Counted from the first letter of the stretch, positions 1 through 9,867 are shown. The stretch is 64,000 nt of DNA from Deroplatys truncata (GCA_030765065.1 CM060983.1:229295528-229359527); one strand, 5' to 3'. Notes: generated by a model from the letters alone, not told the origin. Program-made: numbers and translations.

Positions 1-398
1 TCATGTCAAATAAAATGTATATCTCGAATTTTCTGGGAATGTCTCCAAAAATATTCTTCATTGTGAACGACTTTTTTGCATAACTGGTAAACCATAAGAG
101 ATAGACAAAATTTTACTACACAAAAAATGTAGATCGCGTTAAAATACACAACTTATGTCATATACGTTTCTTTTGTTGAGTGAACCGTTTTCGAGATATT
201 GCTTGTTATTTCCTTAAATTTTCCAATACTTATACTTTTTCTCAAATTCGTTTATTCATTTTTTTTATGTCCTGAACATGCAAACAGAATGGAATTCGCC
301 ACATAGCAACCAGCGTTAAAATATTTGACTATCGCTTAAAAGCTACCAATTAGATTGTACAAGAGTAGAGAAAGTCATGTGAGTGTAACACATCAGTT
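1..398 (-). repeat. R1 dispersed repeat, truncated by window start
   Basis: This is the distal part of a non-coding family seen more than 20 times in the window and called R1 here. On the plus strand it reads as the reverse complement of the better copies at 36784-37590 and 47536-48360. It ends with the typical GTACAAGAGTAGAGAAAG and AACACATCAG sequence, and the remainder lies outside the window. No reading frame is conserved between copies, so I do not regard it as coding. A short internal deletion removes part of the GGGGAATATGG segment present in other copies. Confidence 0.8.
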
Positions 399-421
399 TT
401 TTTTTATACGCTACTATTTTA

Positions 422-454
<33 letters not shown>

Positions 455-620
455 CGCCAGTACGTGCCTAGTATCCGTGCGCCACAAGCCAAAACGACGA
501 CGTTATAGAAAAACTTTATCATTTGCCTACCGGCCAGGGACAACCGCTAAAAAAACCTGAAAAAAGCTCTAAGAGTATTCTAACGCTTACCGATCTGGAA
601 AACCCGTCAAAACAAGATAG
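399..620. repeat. TG/CG microsatellite and duplicated segment
   Basis: A (TG)n tract passing into (CG)n at about 421-456 is followed by the phrase CAGTACGTGCCTAGTATCCG. The same tract and phrase recur at about 857-975, so this block is duplicated. The short peptides rich in His-Thr in this stretch are translations of the microsatellite. Confidence 0.7.
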
Positions 621-856
621 TACACTTTTGAGGTATTGCTTGTTATTTCCTTAAATTTTTCAATACTTTTTTACTTTCTCTACTACGTATAGTAAGTAGG
701 GGAAGTATTGCATTCCGCCCAAAAATTCGATACCGAGATTTCACCGGAAATACACGTTTTGAGACCTCCTGAATCAAAAAAAAAAAAAAAAAAAAAAAAG
801 CATTTTTGGAAACATGTCCGTGTGTGTGTGCCTGTCTGTGTGTCTGTCTGTCTCTC

Positions 857-880
<24 letters not shown>
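621..880 (-). repeat. R1 fragments with poly-A and TG tracts
   Basis: At 621-665 lies a short internal R1 piece. It is followed at 666-880 by the R1 terminus, recognised by TACTTTCTCTACTACG, the AGTAGGGGAAGTATTGCATT block and the segment around ATTTCACCGGAAATACA. A run of about 22 A residues (776-799) and a TG-rich tract interrupt it, and homology to R1 stops in the TG tract. Confidence 0.7.
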
Positions 881-887
<7 letters not shown>

Positions 888-1210
888 CAGTACGTGCCTA
901 GTATCCGTGCGCCGACAAGGTAAAACTTCATCATTTGCCTACCGGGCAGGGACAACCGCTAAAAACCTGAGAAAACCTCCAAAATTAGAAACGCCTTCGT
1001 CAACCAGTACAGAAAACGCCTACCAACCAGGGAAAACCTATGAAAAAGCAGAAAGAGCTTGCATTTGTTTACCATCCGCAGAAAACTCCCAAAAAAAAAA
1101 ATTGTCATTTTAAAAAAAAAAGGAAAAAGACGAATAATATAAGTATGGTACAAACAGCTTGCATTCGTCTACCAACCAGAGAAAACCCCCGAAACACTAG
1201 TTATTTAAAA
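881..1210. repeat. Second copy of the CAGTACGTGCC block and degenerate ACCAACCAG repeats
   Basis: The first part repeats the block at 440-560. A degenerate phrase like TACCAACCAGNGAAAACC then recurs at irregular spacing near 940, 1020, 1068 and 1168, with earlier relatives near 529 and 588. It looks like an eroded minisatellite. Poly-A runs account for the Lys/Phe-rich frames here. Confidence 0.5.
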
Positions 1211-3700
1211 TTGCTGATGAGTTCTGGATAGGCTTTTGCAAATGTTGTTGGTAGCAAAACTTGCCTTTTCCATCACCTCCAACATACCCCACTCCCACAC
1301 CTTTTTTTCTTTCCACCAATCATAATCTCTCTTATTCTCGCCAATCAGCAACTTTCATTTGTTCCTTTCCACCAATAACATCACTTCTTATTCCCACCAA
1401 TGACAACTTCACACGTCACTTTCTGTTATACTTTTTATCCCTCGTTCGCCATCTTTCCCCCTCTTTCAGACCCCAACCGCCGCACAGTCAACACCTCGCC
1501 GCTCCTTAACCTCAACTTCGTGCCTCCGCCATCTTATTTAGTTCACATTTTTACCACCGCGCCTCTCATCTCTCAACCAGATTGCCTGCAAGAACAGATC
1601 TCGTTCATTCGCACCTCGACGGTTGCCTCGGCAGCAGCTACTGCCAACACCTACGTCGTACACGTTTTTGACCGCTTTCGACCGGCTATGAGAACCCTGC
1701 TCCTACGTACGCTAGCGACCATCACGATGGTCCAGTACCAGGGTTTTGGTATAGTTAAATTACGCCTCTGCAAAGGGTGTCTGTACCGCTTTAAAAACCT
1801 AGGTATATCAGTGCGTAGTGATGTTGGTTGATCTTAAAGCTGGTTAAGCATTTTCAAAAACAGTTTGCTTTTATTTTTCCGTCTCGCGTGCCGCGCTTTT
1901 GGTGACGCATCCACACCGGTAACAGGTAAGTAACACACGCATAATTATTTTTCGGACCTGCTTGGCGTAGGAATATATCCTTTCGTGTTTTGGTACTGTA
2001 ACCTCAAACCTCCTTACCCACCTCTTGCGTCCGCCATCTTGTTTAGTTCTCACCGCATCTCCTTGTCGCAGACCCTCCGCCATTTTTAGTTCCCGCTATT
2101 TTAACCTCAAAATCTACTCTTCTAACCTCTTGCTACCGCCATCTTCTTTTAGTTCCCATTCTCACCACCGCGTCTCCTTACCCCCACCTCTTGCGACCGC
2201 CATGTTCACCACTAACCTCCAAATTTCCTCGTCCTTAAACCTCTTGTCTCAACCACCTTGTTTAGTTCCCATTTTCGCCACCGCATCTCATATCGCCCCA
2301 TCTCTCTATCCACTCAAGAAAACTACCATCCAACGTTCAAAAAATTGCTGATCAGTTCACGACAGGCTTTTGCAAATCTTGTTGCTAGCAAAACTTACCT
2401 TTCCCATCACCTCCAACATACCCCACTCCTTTTTCTTTCCACCAATCATAACCTCTCTTATTCTTACCAATCAACAACTTTCATTTGCTCCTTTCCACCA
2501 ATAAAATCACTTCTTATTCCCACCAATCACAACTTCACACGTCACTTTCTGTTACACTTTTTATCCCTCGCTCCCCATCTTTTCCCTCTTTCAGTCCCGA
2601 CCTCCGCACAGACAACACCTCGCCGCTGCTCACATCTCCGAACCAAATTGCCGGCGAGAACAGATCTTGTTTATTCACACCTCGACCGTTGACTCGACAG
2701 CAGCTACTGTCAACACCTACGTCGTACACGTTTTTGACCGCTTTCGACCGGCTATGAGAACCCTGCTCCTACGTACGCTAGCGACCATCACGATGGTCCA
2801 GTACCAGGTTTTTGGTATAGTTAAATTACGCCTCTGCAAAGGGTGTCTGTACCGCTTTAAAAACCTAGGTATATCAGTGCGTAGTGATGTTGGTTGATCT
2901 TAAAGCTGGTTAAGCATTTTCAAAAACAGTTTGCTTTTATTTTTCCGTCTCGCGTGCCGCGCTTTTGGTGACGCATCCACACCGGTAACAGGTAACTAAC
3001 ACACGCATAATTATTTTTCGGACCTGCTTGGCGTAGGAATATATCCTTTCGTGTTTTGGTACTGTAACCTCAAACCTCCTTACCCACCTCTTGCGTCCGC
3101 CATCTTGTTTAGTTCTCACCGCATCTCCTTGTCGCAGACCCTCCGCCATTTTTAGTTCCCACTATTTTAACCTCAAAATCTACTCTTCTAAAACTCTTGC
3201 TACCTCCATCTTCTTTTAGTTCCCATTCTCACCACTGCGTCTCCTTACCCCCACCTCTTGCGACCGCCGTGTTCACCACTAACCTCCAAATTTCCTCGTC
3301 CTTAAACCTCTTGTCTCAACAACCTTGTCTAGTTCCCATTTTCGCCACCGCATCTCATATCGCCCCCATCTCTCTATCCACTCAAGAAAACTACCATCCG
3401 ACGTTCAAAAATTGCTGATCAGTTCAAGACAGGCTTTTGCAAATCTTGCTGCTAGCAAAACTCACCTTTCCCATCACCTCCAACATACCCCACTCCTTTT
3501 TCTTTCCACCAATCATAATCTCTCTTATTCTTACCAATCAACAACCTTCATTTGCTCCTTTCCACCAATAACATCACTTCTTATTCCCACCAATCACAAC
3601 TTCACACGTCACTTTCCTTTACACTTTTTATCCCTCGCTCCCCATCTTTTCCCCCATTTCAGTACCGACCTCCGCACAGACAACACCTCGCCACCCAGCT
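1211..3700. repeat. Tandem array of ~1.07-1.13 kb CT-rich units (2.3 copies)
   Basis: The phrase TTGCTGATSAGTTC starts units at 1211, 2345 and 3412, giving units of 1134 and 1067 bp and a partial third unit ending near 3700. Each unit holds a cluster of CCAAT boxes followed by ACGTCAC, a unique-looking middle with the phrase ACGTCGTACACG, and a block where CCGCCATCTT (a YY1-like core) recurs, for example at 1526, 2031, 2136 and 2197. Frames over 100 codons exist, but they are Ser/Pro/His-rich translations of CT-rich DNA in different frames per unit. I judge the array non-coding. A repeated promoter or 5'UTR monomer, as in some LINEs, is possible but unproved. Confidence 0.8.
3505..3613 (+). 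promoter_or_regulatory. CCAAT-box cluster with ACGTCAC
   Basis: CCAAT occurs at 3509, 3534, 3565 and 3590, all on the plus strand and spaced 25, 31 and 25 bp, with ACGTCAC at 3607. The same arrangement is present in the units beginning at 1211 and 2345. CCAAT is the NF-Y core and ACGTCA resembles a CREB/ATF half-site. Function is inferred from motifs only, and no transcript is visible nearby. Confidence 0.35.
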
Positions 3701-3768
3701 CCTCTCCATCACGCGACCTCCATACTCCTCCATCTCCCTTCCTCCATCTCCCACCCCAAATTAACGAA

Positions 3769-3787
3769 CCAATCAAAACACTCCACG
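3769..3787 (+). promoter_or_regulatory. Exact CCAAT-N9-CCACG (ERSE-type) match
   Basis: CCAAT at 3769-3773 and CCACG at 3783-3787 are separated by exactly nine bases, which is the vertebrate ER-stress response element consensus (NF-Y plus ATF6). The unit copies upstream have CCAAT-N9-ACACG, one base off. The local sequence is rich in CCA, which raises the chance of a random match. Confidence 0.25.
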
Positions 3788-3811
3788 TCACTTCCTCAAT
3801 TCTTTCAACTC

Positions 3812-3961
3812 GTCCCGGATGAGCCAACCGATTTAACGATAATCCTACCGCTCAGGGCGCTTTTCAAACTTACCGCCGCCGCCGTCGCACGCAGCGACAC
3901 TAGCGACACTAGCGCCCCCTAGCGGCAGGATTATCGTTAAAACAATTGGCTCATCCGGGAC
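3812..3961. mobile_element. Palindromic MITE, 150 bp
   Basis: The two ends are inverted repeats of about 48 bp, each beginning GTCCCGGATGAGCCAA, with a few mismatches. The core contains a short direct repeat of TAGCGACAC. No coding capacity is present. I could not find a convincing target-site duplication, so the exact superfamily is unknown. The right arm contains a CTCF-like motif, described in the findings. Confidence 0.75.
3912..3925 (-). promoter_or_regulatory. CTCF-like motif inside the MITE
   Basis: On the minus strand the sequence reads CCGCTAGGGGGCGC, which matches 12 of 13 positions of the CTCF core CCASYAGRKGGCR. The opposite MITE arm has the weaker CCGCTCAGGGCGCT. Binding is a prediction from sequence alone. 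Confidence 0.3.
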
Positions 3962-3971
3962 TATTACTACT

Positions 3972-4091
3972 CAGTCCATGCAGATTATTTCTGGATGATA
4001 TTTGCGGTATGCACACCACTATTGGGGATCTTGGAGGCCAGTCCATGCAGATTATTTCTGGATGATATTTGCGGTATGCACACCACTATTG
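3972..4091. repeat. 67-bp tandem duplication
   Basis: A segment starting CAGTCCATGCAGATTATT occurs at 3972 and again at 4039. The second copy is nearly identical up to the point where the Tc1-like coding remnant continues. It appears to be a local duplication within the transposon remnant. Confidence 0.8.
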
Positions 4092-4795
4092 TCGTGCATA
4101 AATACATATCCTTCTTGTTCTGGGAACCTAGCACGAAGGGATGGCAGCAAAGCGTGTTGGAGAATATCTTTATAGACTGCACTCGTCTCTCTTTCTGGCA
4201 CTTTCCTGGACCTGATGCTGTCATATAGGCCCGGAAATGTGCTGCTGTTCTGATCTAACGACCTGTTGAGGCGCGTATCTATTTCCGCGTTGTCTACATA
4301 GACATAGCGTCCTTTGCTGGTCGCTCGTCACTCCAGATTACCACGTCCCAGTAAGACTGAGAGTCGTCCTCCGTGGACTAGTGGTACCGTGCTAGCGTCG
4401 CGGGTTCAAACCCGGCGGAGGGTGATGGATTTTTTCATCGTAAAAATCGTTAGCACGGCTTCCTTCGGAAGGGAAGTAAAGCCGGTGGTCCCGTGTCGTA
4501 GATTTACGGCACGTAAAAGAACCTCAAGCCTGATAAAGAGGCCTCTGAAAAAAATTACCGGTGTTTCACGCCCAATATAGAATGGGACGCTAAGAACCAT
4601 AGCAGTTAAAGAGCGTCCATAAATAAAACTCAATTTAATTTCAGTAAGACTGAGGAAGGTCAGTATTACGCTGGCCCATTTTAACCCTCTTGCTTTGTGT
4701 CTCTCAGTGGCAGGAAGATGCGATGTAATACCGGCATGTTTTAATCGTTGGCGCATGGTTTCATAGGAGCAACCATACTCAACTGCTTTTTAATT
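4030..4795 (-). pseudogene. Tc1-like transposase remnant, split by a SINE
   Basis: On the minus strand, fragments of a Tc1-like DDE transposase are readable. From 4756 downward comes an HTH-type segment (YETMRQRLKHAGI, then KARGLKWA). After a frameshift and the SINE at 4362-4641 it continues as YWDVVIWSDE, the first catalytic Asp region, and later VYKDILQHALLPSLRARFP and GYVFMHDNSG, the second catalytic Asp region. The third acidic residue is not found. Stops and frameshifts are scattered throughout, so it is inactive. The SINE target duplication CAGTAAGACTGAG falls exactly between HTH and catalytic segments, so the element was already here when the SINE landed. Confidence 0.8.
4362..4641 (+). 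mobile_element. tRNA-derived SINE (family A) with 13-bp target duplication
   Basis: The head contains an RNA polymerase III A-box-like segment (GTGGACTAGTGGTACC) and a B box GGTTCAAACCC, followed by a conserved body and an AATAAAACTCAATTTAATTT tail. CAGTAAGACTGAG flanks both sides (4349-4361 and 4642-4654), proving insertion. Related copies lie at 11994, 16050 (minus), 32924 and 55885 (minus). The head most resembles a tRNA-Val-type sequence, though that assignment is tentative. The open frame across it is incidental. Confidence 0.92.
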
Positions 4796-4825
4796 TCTTA
4801 AAGACTTGACTTAATAAGTCTCTTT

Positions 4826-5357
4826 ATATAATTTCCAAGGTGAGGTAGGTTCTGCTACCGGAGAAAATACATAATATGCACAGAGAACTATTTTGTGTCC
4901 ATGGTTACAGCAGCTGCAGCTATCAAACGATTGGAAGAACAATGGGATATTTTTACTTCCGTGAGGAAGCGATCAGATAGCTTTGCCAAAGATAAACTTC
5001 AGTCTAGTTTTCACAAGAATCCGGATGTTGAGGAATTTGCCACATCTGTAGAGTTGCCATTCCGAGTGAATACAAAGTTTGTCTCACTGGTTTCTGTGGC
5101 TGTGGAAGAACTTTAGTACCTACAAAGATGTTCTACTTCCTAATAGAAACAGACTTCGTTTTAAAAATGCAGAAATATTTAATGTCTTGAAGTACAAGCG
5201 CTTGATGTCTTGTTTGTAACTCAGTAAACTGGACTAGGAGAAGGAGAATTTGAATTCGTTCAGTAAAACAGCACCTTTTTATCGCTTTTGTTGCCTTATT
5301 TTAGTAGCTTTTCCCTTCCTTTTTTCATATGAAATTTACCTTAAAGTCCTAACCCTG
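4826..5357 (+). pseudogene. hAT-1 family copy, 5'-deleted, C-terminal part
   Basis: This segment is clearly homologous to 46155-47431 of the full-length hAT element. The frame at 4895-5116 carries the region with FATSVELPFRVNT, which precedes the hAT dimerisation segment. A frameshift separates it from the downstream YKDVL and NRNRLRFKNAE-like segment. The element end ATCCTAACCCTG-like sequence (here GTCCTAACCCTG, ending 5357) is kept. The AT-rich 3' stretch found in the full copy is mostly deleted. No left terminal repeat is visible, so this is a truncated, non-functional relative. Confidence 0.85.
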
Positions 5358-6245
5358 GTAATAAGCTACAAATAATAGAGTCAAGCATTGTCGCCACCAT
5401 AGGAGATTGGCCGCGTATTATTCTATGGTAATATGTTGGAAACTCAGTCTCTATGACACGTAAGGACAGAAGGGCGCTCAAAGTTTTCTTAATAGATCAA
5501 CGTTGTCAATAATAAAAACATAAGTTTACAACGTCTACAGAAACTGGAACAAAACCACGTCCCGAAAGCCTTTTCTGGGGAGAGCAGAATTGAGGATAAA
5601 AAACCGCGATAACCCCAGATTTCCGGGACGTTTGGTCCCCCCAGACTACAGTCAAAACTTCAGATGCAAAGAGGAAACTTCGCAATAATGTGTACAAGTA
5701 CCAGAAAGCTTATCGCGATTTCTTTGTTTGTTGAAAATGTACTATTGCGATAAGAGAGCTAATGTTGAAACAAAGAGTAGCGTCAATACATTTTTTGTTT
5801 CAAAAAGACGAAAACATGTTTAAGTTATTCTGTTTGGAAAGAAGGTTTATACTGATAAGATACGTTAATACTTTCATTTTCACATAGCAACTTGCTCGTG
5901 AAGTGTCTGATGCAGCTTCCAATGATATCGCGCTCTTCATCACTTATTTATGCACAAGCTTTTCGGCTACCTACTTCCTGTTAAATATGATACATACACC
6001 CACACAACAGCTCACGAGAAGTAAAAACATTCAAAGCGCATTGCTTTAAGTGTTAGTACAATATTCAAACGAACAACAGCGACAACTATCTGTAAAGCAA
6101 GATGGACAGTTATGTCTGGTAAACGCTAAATAGGTATAAATGGGGGCTGATACCTCTACGCGGCTTTGGTAAAACCATAAATTACTTATGGAGCACTGTT
6201 ATGGTGGACTAAGACGCTACAAGTTAGAACTTCAGAAATTCTAAT
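5358..6245. other. No recognisable gene
   Basis: AT-rich sequence with only short frames, including a 63-codon minus-strand frame at 5506-5697 that I do not recognise. I found no splice-bounded exon or repeat family member here. Confidence 0.5.
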
Positions 6246-6249
6246 GGGT

Positions 6250-6456
6250 TACATTCACACATGACTTTCTCTACCGACTCTTCAACAGACTATTAGCTTA
6301 TTCTTCTATCTACAACATATTAATCGGAATAAACATTTCTAAAAATGCTTTTATTACGTATTTCCTTGTACGTACAATGGGAATAGCGATAGTCAAGTAT
6401 TTTAAGAGCTGGTCGCTGTGATGACTTTAAAATTTAAATTCTCTTTGCATGACCAC

Positions 6457-6497
<41 letters not shown>

Positions 6498-7052
6498 TCC
6501 AATTTAACAAAAGTATGAGTATTTAAACATTCGAACCAATAACAAGGAATATCTTGGAAATTATTAAGTCTCTAAAACAATTATTTGACATAAACAGCGT
6601 ATTTAATGAGATCTACATTTTTTTTGTATAGTAGGATTTTGTCTATCTCTTACAGTTTATCATTTATACAAGAGTCATTCAGAATGAAGAGGACTTCACA
6701 GGCTATTCCCAGAAAATTCAAGATATACATTTCATTTAACATGAATATATTTTAAACATATGGCATTAGTTAAGATTCATTTTTAAGAAAATAAAAATTT
6801 TCGAAAAATATTCCATGTAAAGGGCGCTTTGGAGTGGGGGGATTTTCTTGAAAATCTTAGTGTAGCATCCTTAGAAGACAGTAAACCTAAATACCAAGTT
6901 TGCTGCTCAACCGACTTCTCATTTTTGAGTTATACTGTTCACAGACACACACGTGGACCTTTTTCTAAAGATGCCTTCTCAAAACATGTATTTGCGGTGA
7001 CATTTCGATATATAATATACTACTTACCTTTAGTACACTCACTGTAGAAAGT
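6250..7052 (+). repeat. R1 repeat, diverged, with GA microsatellite
   Basis: The copy begins with TTACATTCACACATGACTTT and runs through the internal blocks GCGATAGTCAAGTATTTTAAG and TGAGTTATACTGTTCACAGA to a degraded end near CTGTAGAAAGTAAAAA. A (GA)n tract of about 34 bp at 6461-6493 replaces part of the usual body. It is non-coding. Confidence 0.75.
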
Positions 7053-7161
7053 AAAAAGAGGTTGGCTGGTTTAAGTAGATGGAGTTTTGTTGAATCACAC
7101 ATGTTAGTTATGGAAGCCCAGCTTGTTTCCCCTCGCTAAAACTACGTATCCTAACTGAGGC

Positions 7162-7163
<2 letters not shown>

Positions 7164-7203
<40 letters not shown>
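7164..7203 (+). repeat. GA microsatellite ending in a G run
   Basis: About 15 GA units are followed by a run of ten G residues. No associated gene is visible. Confidence 0.9.
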
Positions 7204-7334
7204 ATATCCCAGTAAAATGGAACATTGTGTACTATTAATGAAATCTGACTCGCTTTATGTTGTAAGAAATGTCATTTGCTCAACCCTTTAAAGTAAGCAG
7301 GTACTCGTGACAGAAACAACTTTGAAGAAAAATT

Positions 7335-8450
7335 TCATTTAAACCACAGGAATCAGCTTGTAATTTACGCTGATGGCTCACACATAAATGGAGAAACTGG
7401 AACAGGCATCTGTTGCTAATCGACAGGCAACTGTCATAGCATAAGCCTAGGAAGATATGCTACTATCATTCAGGCAGTTGCCATACTACAGTGCCCACTA
7501 ATGCTGGGAAGGAAATACGAACTCTGACAGCCAGGCTGCACTAAAAGCTCCCAGTTTCCATTGAACGTCCCAAACCTTATCAAATTTCTCCTCCTATAAT
7601 ACCGCAGAATTGTGGTGGGTACCCAGACACAAAGGTATGCTGGGAAATGAAAAAGCCGACGCCCTAGCAAAGAAAGGAACATCTCTCACCTTTATAGGAC
7701 TAGGGAATAAGAACTTTAGAAGCACAAACCACGTAAAACGTTGAAAATAATTTCCACAAAGAAACTCTAGACAAATAATTAATAAGCCTTGTGAAAAATT
7801 AAGTTACTCACTTATTAGGCTAATTAAACCTTCACTTAGAAGAGTTATGAGTTTTATAGCTGGACAAGGAAACGCCTTAAGACAATGGAACTATATAAAA
7901 AAGGAACCCTTGTGTTTACGAACCAATTTTATTAGAATGCAAACCCTTAGAACGGGAGAGATTCCAGGTTCTTGGAGTTTCCGCGCAACTAGAAACAGGA
8001 GAAATACATTTTCATTCATTCATTATCTGTTTACCCTCCTCTAATGTAGAACTTACACCCCCAGGACGTACAAGCGGGTGCCTGGGGTCAGAGGCCCGTC
8101 GAGGATCAGATAGAGCAGGAAGGAAGTAGATGAAACGAAATGTTGGTGAAATGGATGAAAGGAAAGGTGATGATGGAGCAGTTGGTGGAATGAATGGCGG
8201 GGGAAACCGGAGAACCCGGAGAAAACCCGCCCAGACGCCGCTTCGTCCACCACAAATCCCACATGCAGGTCCCTGGGATTGAACCCGGGCCGCCTCGGTG
8301 GGAGGCGAGCGGTTGGACCACTCGGCCACGGCGCCGCCCCAAACAGGAGAAATACAGCTAACTAAAACTCTAGATAGTGATTCTAGATTAGGCTGAGCTG
8401 CTTCCAAATCAGTCATGTCGTACTCAAGGTTTCCTTGTTCTGTAAAATTC
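7335..8450 (+). pseudogene. LINE RNase H and C-terminal remnant
   Basis: Readable pieces fit the RNase H region found downstream of the reverse transcriptase in Jockey/I/R1-type LINEs: VIYADGS at about 7350, then SISLGRYAT, a segment like DSQAALKALS in a shifted frame, WVPRHKGMLGNEKADALAKKG-like residues near 7620, and finally VMSFIAGQGNALRQWNY at 7847, resembling the conserved GHCPLRYHL region before the terminal zinc knuckle. Several stops and frameshifts break it. A SINE at 8009-8340 interrupts the 3' part. No reverse transcriptase domain is seen upstream, so this is a 5'-truncated, dead copy. Confidence 0.75.
8009..8340 (-). mobile_element. tRNA-derived SINE (family B, Ser/Leu-type head) with 16-bp target duplication
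   Basis: On the minus strand the head carries an A box (TGGCCGAGTGGT) and a B box (GGTTCAATCCC), as in class II tRNAs such as Ser or Leu. The body is CT-rich, and the tail ends with ATGAATGAATGAAAA. The perfect duplication AAACAGGAGAAATACA flanks it at 7993-8008 and 8341-8356. It is unrelated to family A. Frames across it, including the long minus-strand frame, are incidental. Confidence 0.93.
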
Positions 8451-8509
8451 ATTAGAAATAAAAAGGCTATTTATAGAAAACTGAAGCCTTAATTTTGTCC
8501 ATCAAACAT

Positions 8510-8741
8510 CTCACATTCCTCAATCAAAAATCATTAGAGCCACTTTTGAGAAAGGAAAAGGTAAGAAACGTTTTTCCATAAAATAATTATTTGGAATAAT
8601 CTACTTTCTTGAGAATCTTGGATTTGCACCCTTGCGAAACTTGACGTTTATCCGATTATTCATTTTTGAATTATGCTGTTCGCTTGCAAAAGCAGGCGTC
8701 GATCTTAACAATTTTTTCATTCGCTCAGGGACCTCAAAATA
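8510..8741 (+). repeat. R1 fragment interrupted by mariner
   Basis: Blocks such as ATCATTAGAGCCACTTTTGAG and TTTTTGAATTATGCTGTTC match the R1 interior. The R1 sequence stops at ACCTCAAAATA, where the mariner is inserted at TA, and appears to resume with TATGTGGTTTCAAGG after 9867. The copy is diverged and internally deleted. Confidence 0.65.
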
Positions 8742-9867
8742 CGCGGGCGATACTGAAAGTTTTCAGAATGCCACGTTTCTAAAAACAAATGAAATCTGTT
8801 GATATTCGACAGCTACTTTATAATGTTTTGCGAGTTGGTTTCCGTGTAGTTTGTTCGATTTACTTTTACAGTTTGTTAATTATCATCATTTTAAAAATTT
8901 GTGCTCATCCAAAAATGAATTTGACAAGAGAACATATTTTTTTAAGATTTTAAAATGTCATTAACGCCTAAACAATGCGAAGATCGTCTTAGAAATACAT
9001 TTGGCGAAGACGTCCCACCTAAGACAACATTTATAATTCGTACAGCGAATTCAAAAAAGATTGGTTTTTTTAGTACTGAATTTCATGAAGGACGCCCAAT
9101 AACTGCTGTTACTGATGAAAATATTGCCGCTATTCGAGCAACGCTTGAAGAAGATCGACGGGCATTGGACATTGTTATCAATCAATTCCAAAACAATTTA
9201 CATCAACAGTTAGACGTGAAAAACTTTGTTTTCAATGGATTCCACAAACTGACTCCCGATAAAAAAAAACAACGCATTGATTGGTGCAGAAAAACTCTGA
9301 AAAAATTCCAAAACGGCATTTCAAATTTGGTTTGGAATATTGTTACTGGTGATGAACCTTGGATTTATTGTTATGACATTGAAAAGAAAAGTCAGTCCGC
9401 TGGATGGGTCTTTCAAACAGAATGTACAAAAGTGCGACGCAGAGCTGGCAAGAAGATGGTAGTTATTATAGTATAACATTAGAGGCTAGACTGCCGATGT
9501 CTGTTTACCGCACATTTTTGAAAAGGTTCGTGAAAAACGCCCAAAAGGAAAAATGTTACATCATGACAACGCATCATCAGAATTAACAACTGAGTATGTG
9601 GATGCCCTGACCTAGACCTTGTGATTTCGTTTTGTTTCCAAGAATTGAAGATAAAATGCGTGGAATCAGTTTTTCGCCATGAGCTGAAGCGGTGGAACAT
9701 TATAAAAAAACTTGTTTCTGAAGCGCCTCACGAAGAGTGGCATAGTTGTTTTAAGGACTGGTTTCATTGAATGTAAAAAGGGAATTTTTTGAAAAAGAAT
9801 AAAATCATTTAAAATTTTTAAAAGTAATCCTTGTTTGATTTTCTACAAAATTTCAGTGTCGCCCGCG
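8742..9867 (+). mobile_element. mariner element with both terminal repeats
   Basis: The ends are inverted repeats starting CGCGGGCGATACTGAAA on the left and CGCGGGCGACACTGAAA on the right (as reverse complement). TA occurs directly outside both ends (8740-8741 and 9868-9869), the standard mariner target duplication. At 1126 bp the element is slightly shorter than an intact mariner of about 1.3 kb. It sits inside an older R1 copy. Confidence 0.92.
8955..9771 (+). pseudogene. mariner transposase (DD34D type), frameshifted
   Basis: The frame opens at 8955 with MSLTPKQCEDRLRNTFG, a typical mariner start, and is continuous to 9476. The first catalytic Asp lies in IVTGDEPWIY (about residue 136). 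The frame then shifts: the second Asp is in GKMLHHDNASSE (about 9550) and the third in PCDFVLFPRIEDKMRG (about 9622). The C-terminus reads KLVSEAPHEEWHSCFKDWF. The helix-turn-helix region around residues 22-50 is distorted by another frameshift, and part of the segment before the third Asp is deleted. All three catalytic residues are recognisable, but no functional protein can be made. Confidence 0.88.

Noticed and set aside
343..955. Frames encoding His-Thr or Cys-Val-Ser runs
   Set aside because: They are translations of the TG/CA microsatellite in R1 and adjacent repeats, and no frame is conserved between copies.
1261..3827. Frames of 70-165 codons rich in Ser, Pro and His
   Set aside because: They follow CT-rich tandem DNA, differ in frame between units and have no recognisable domain.
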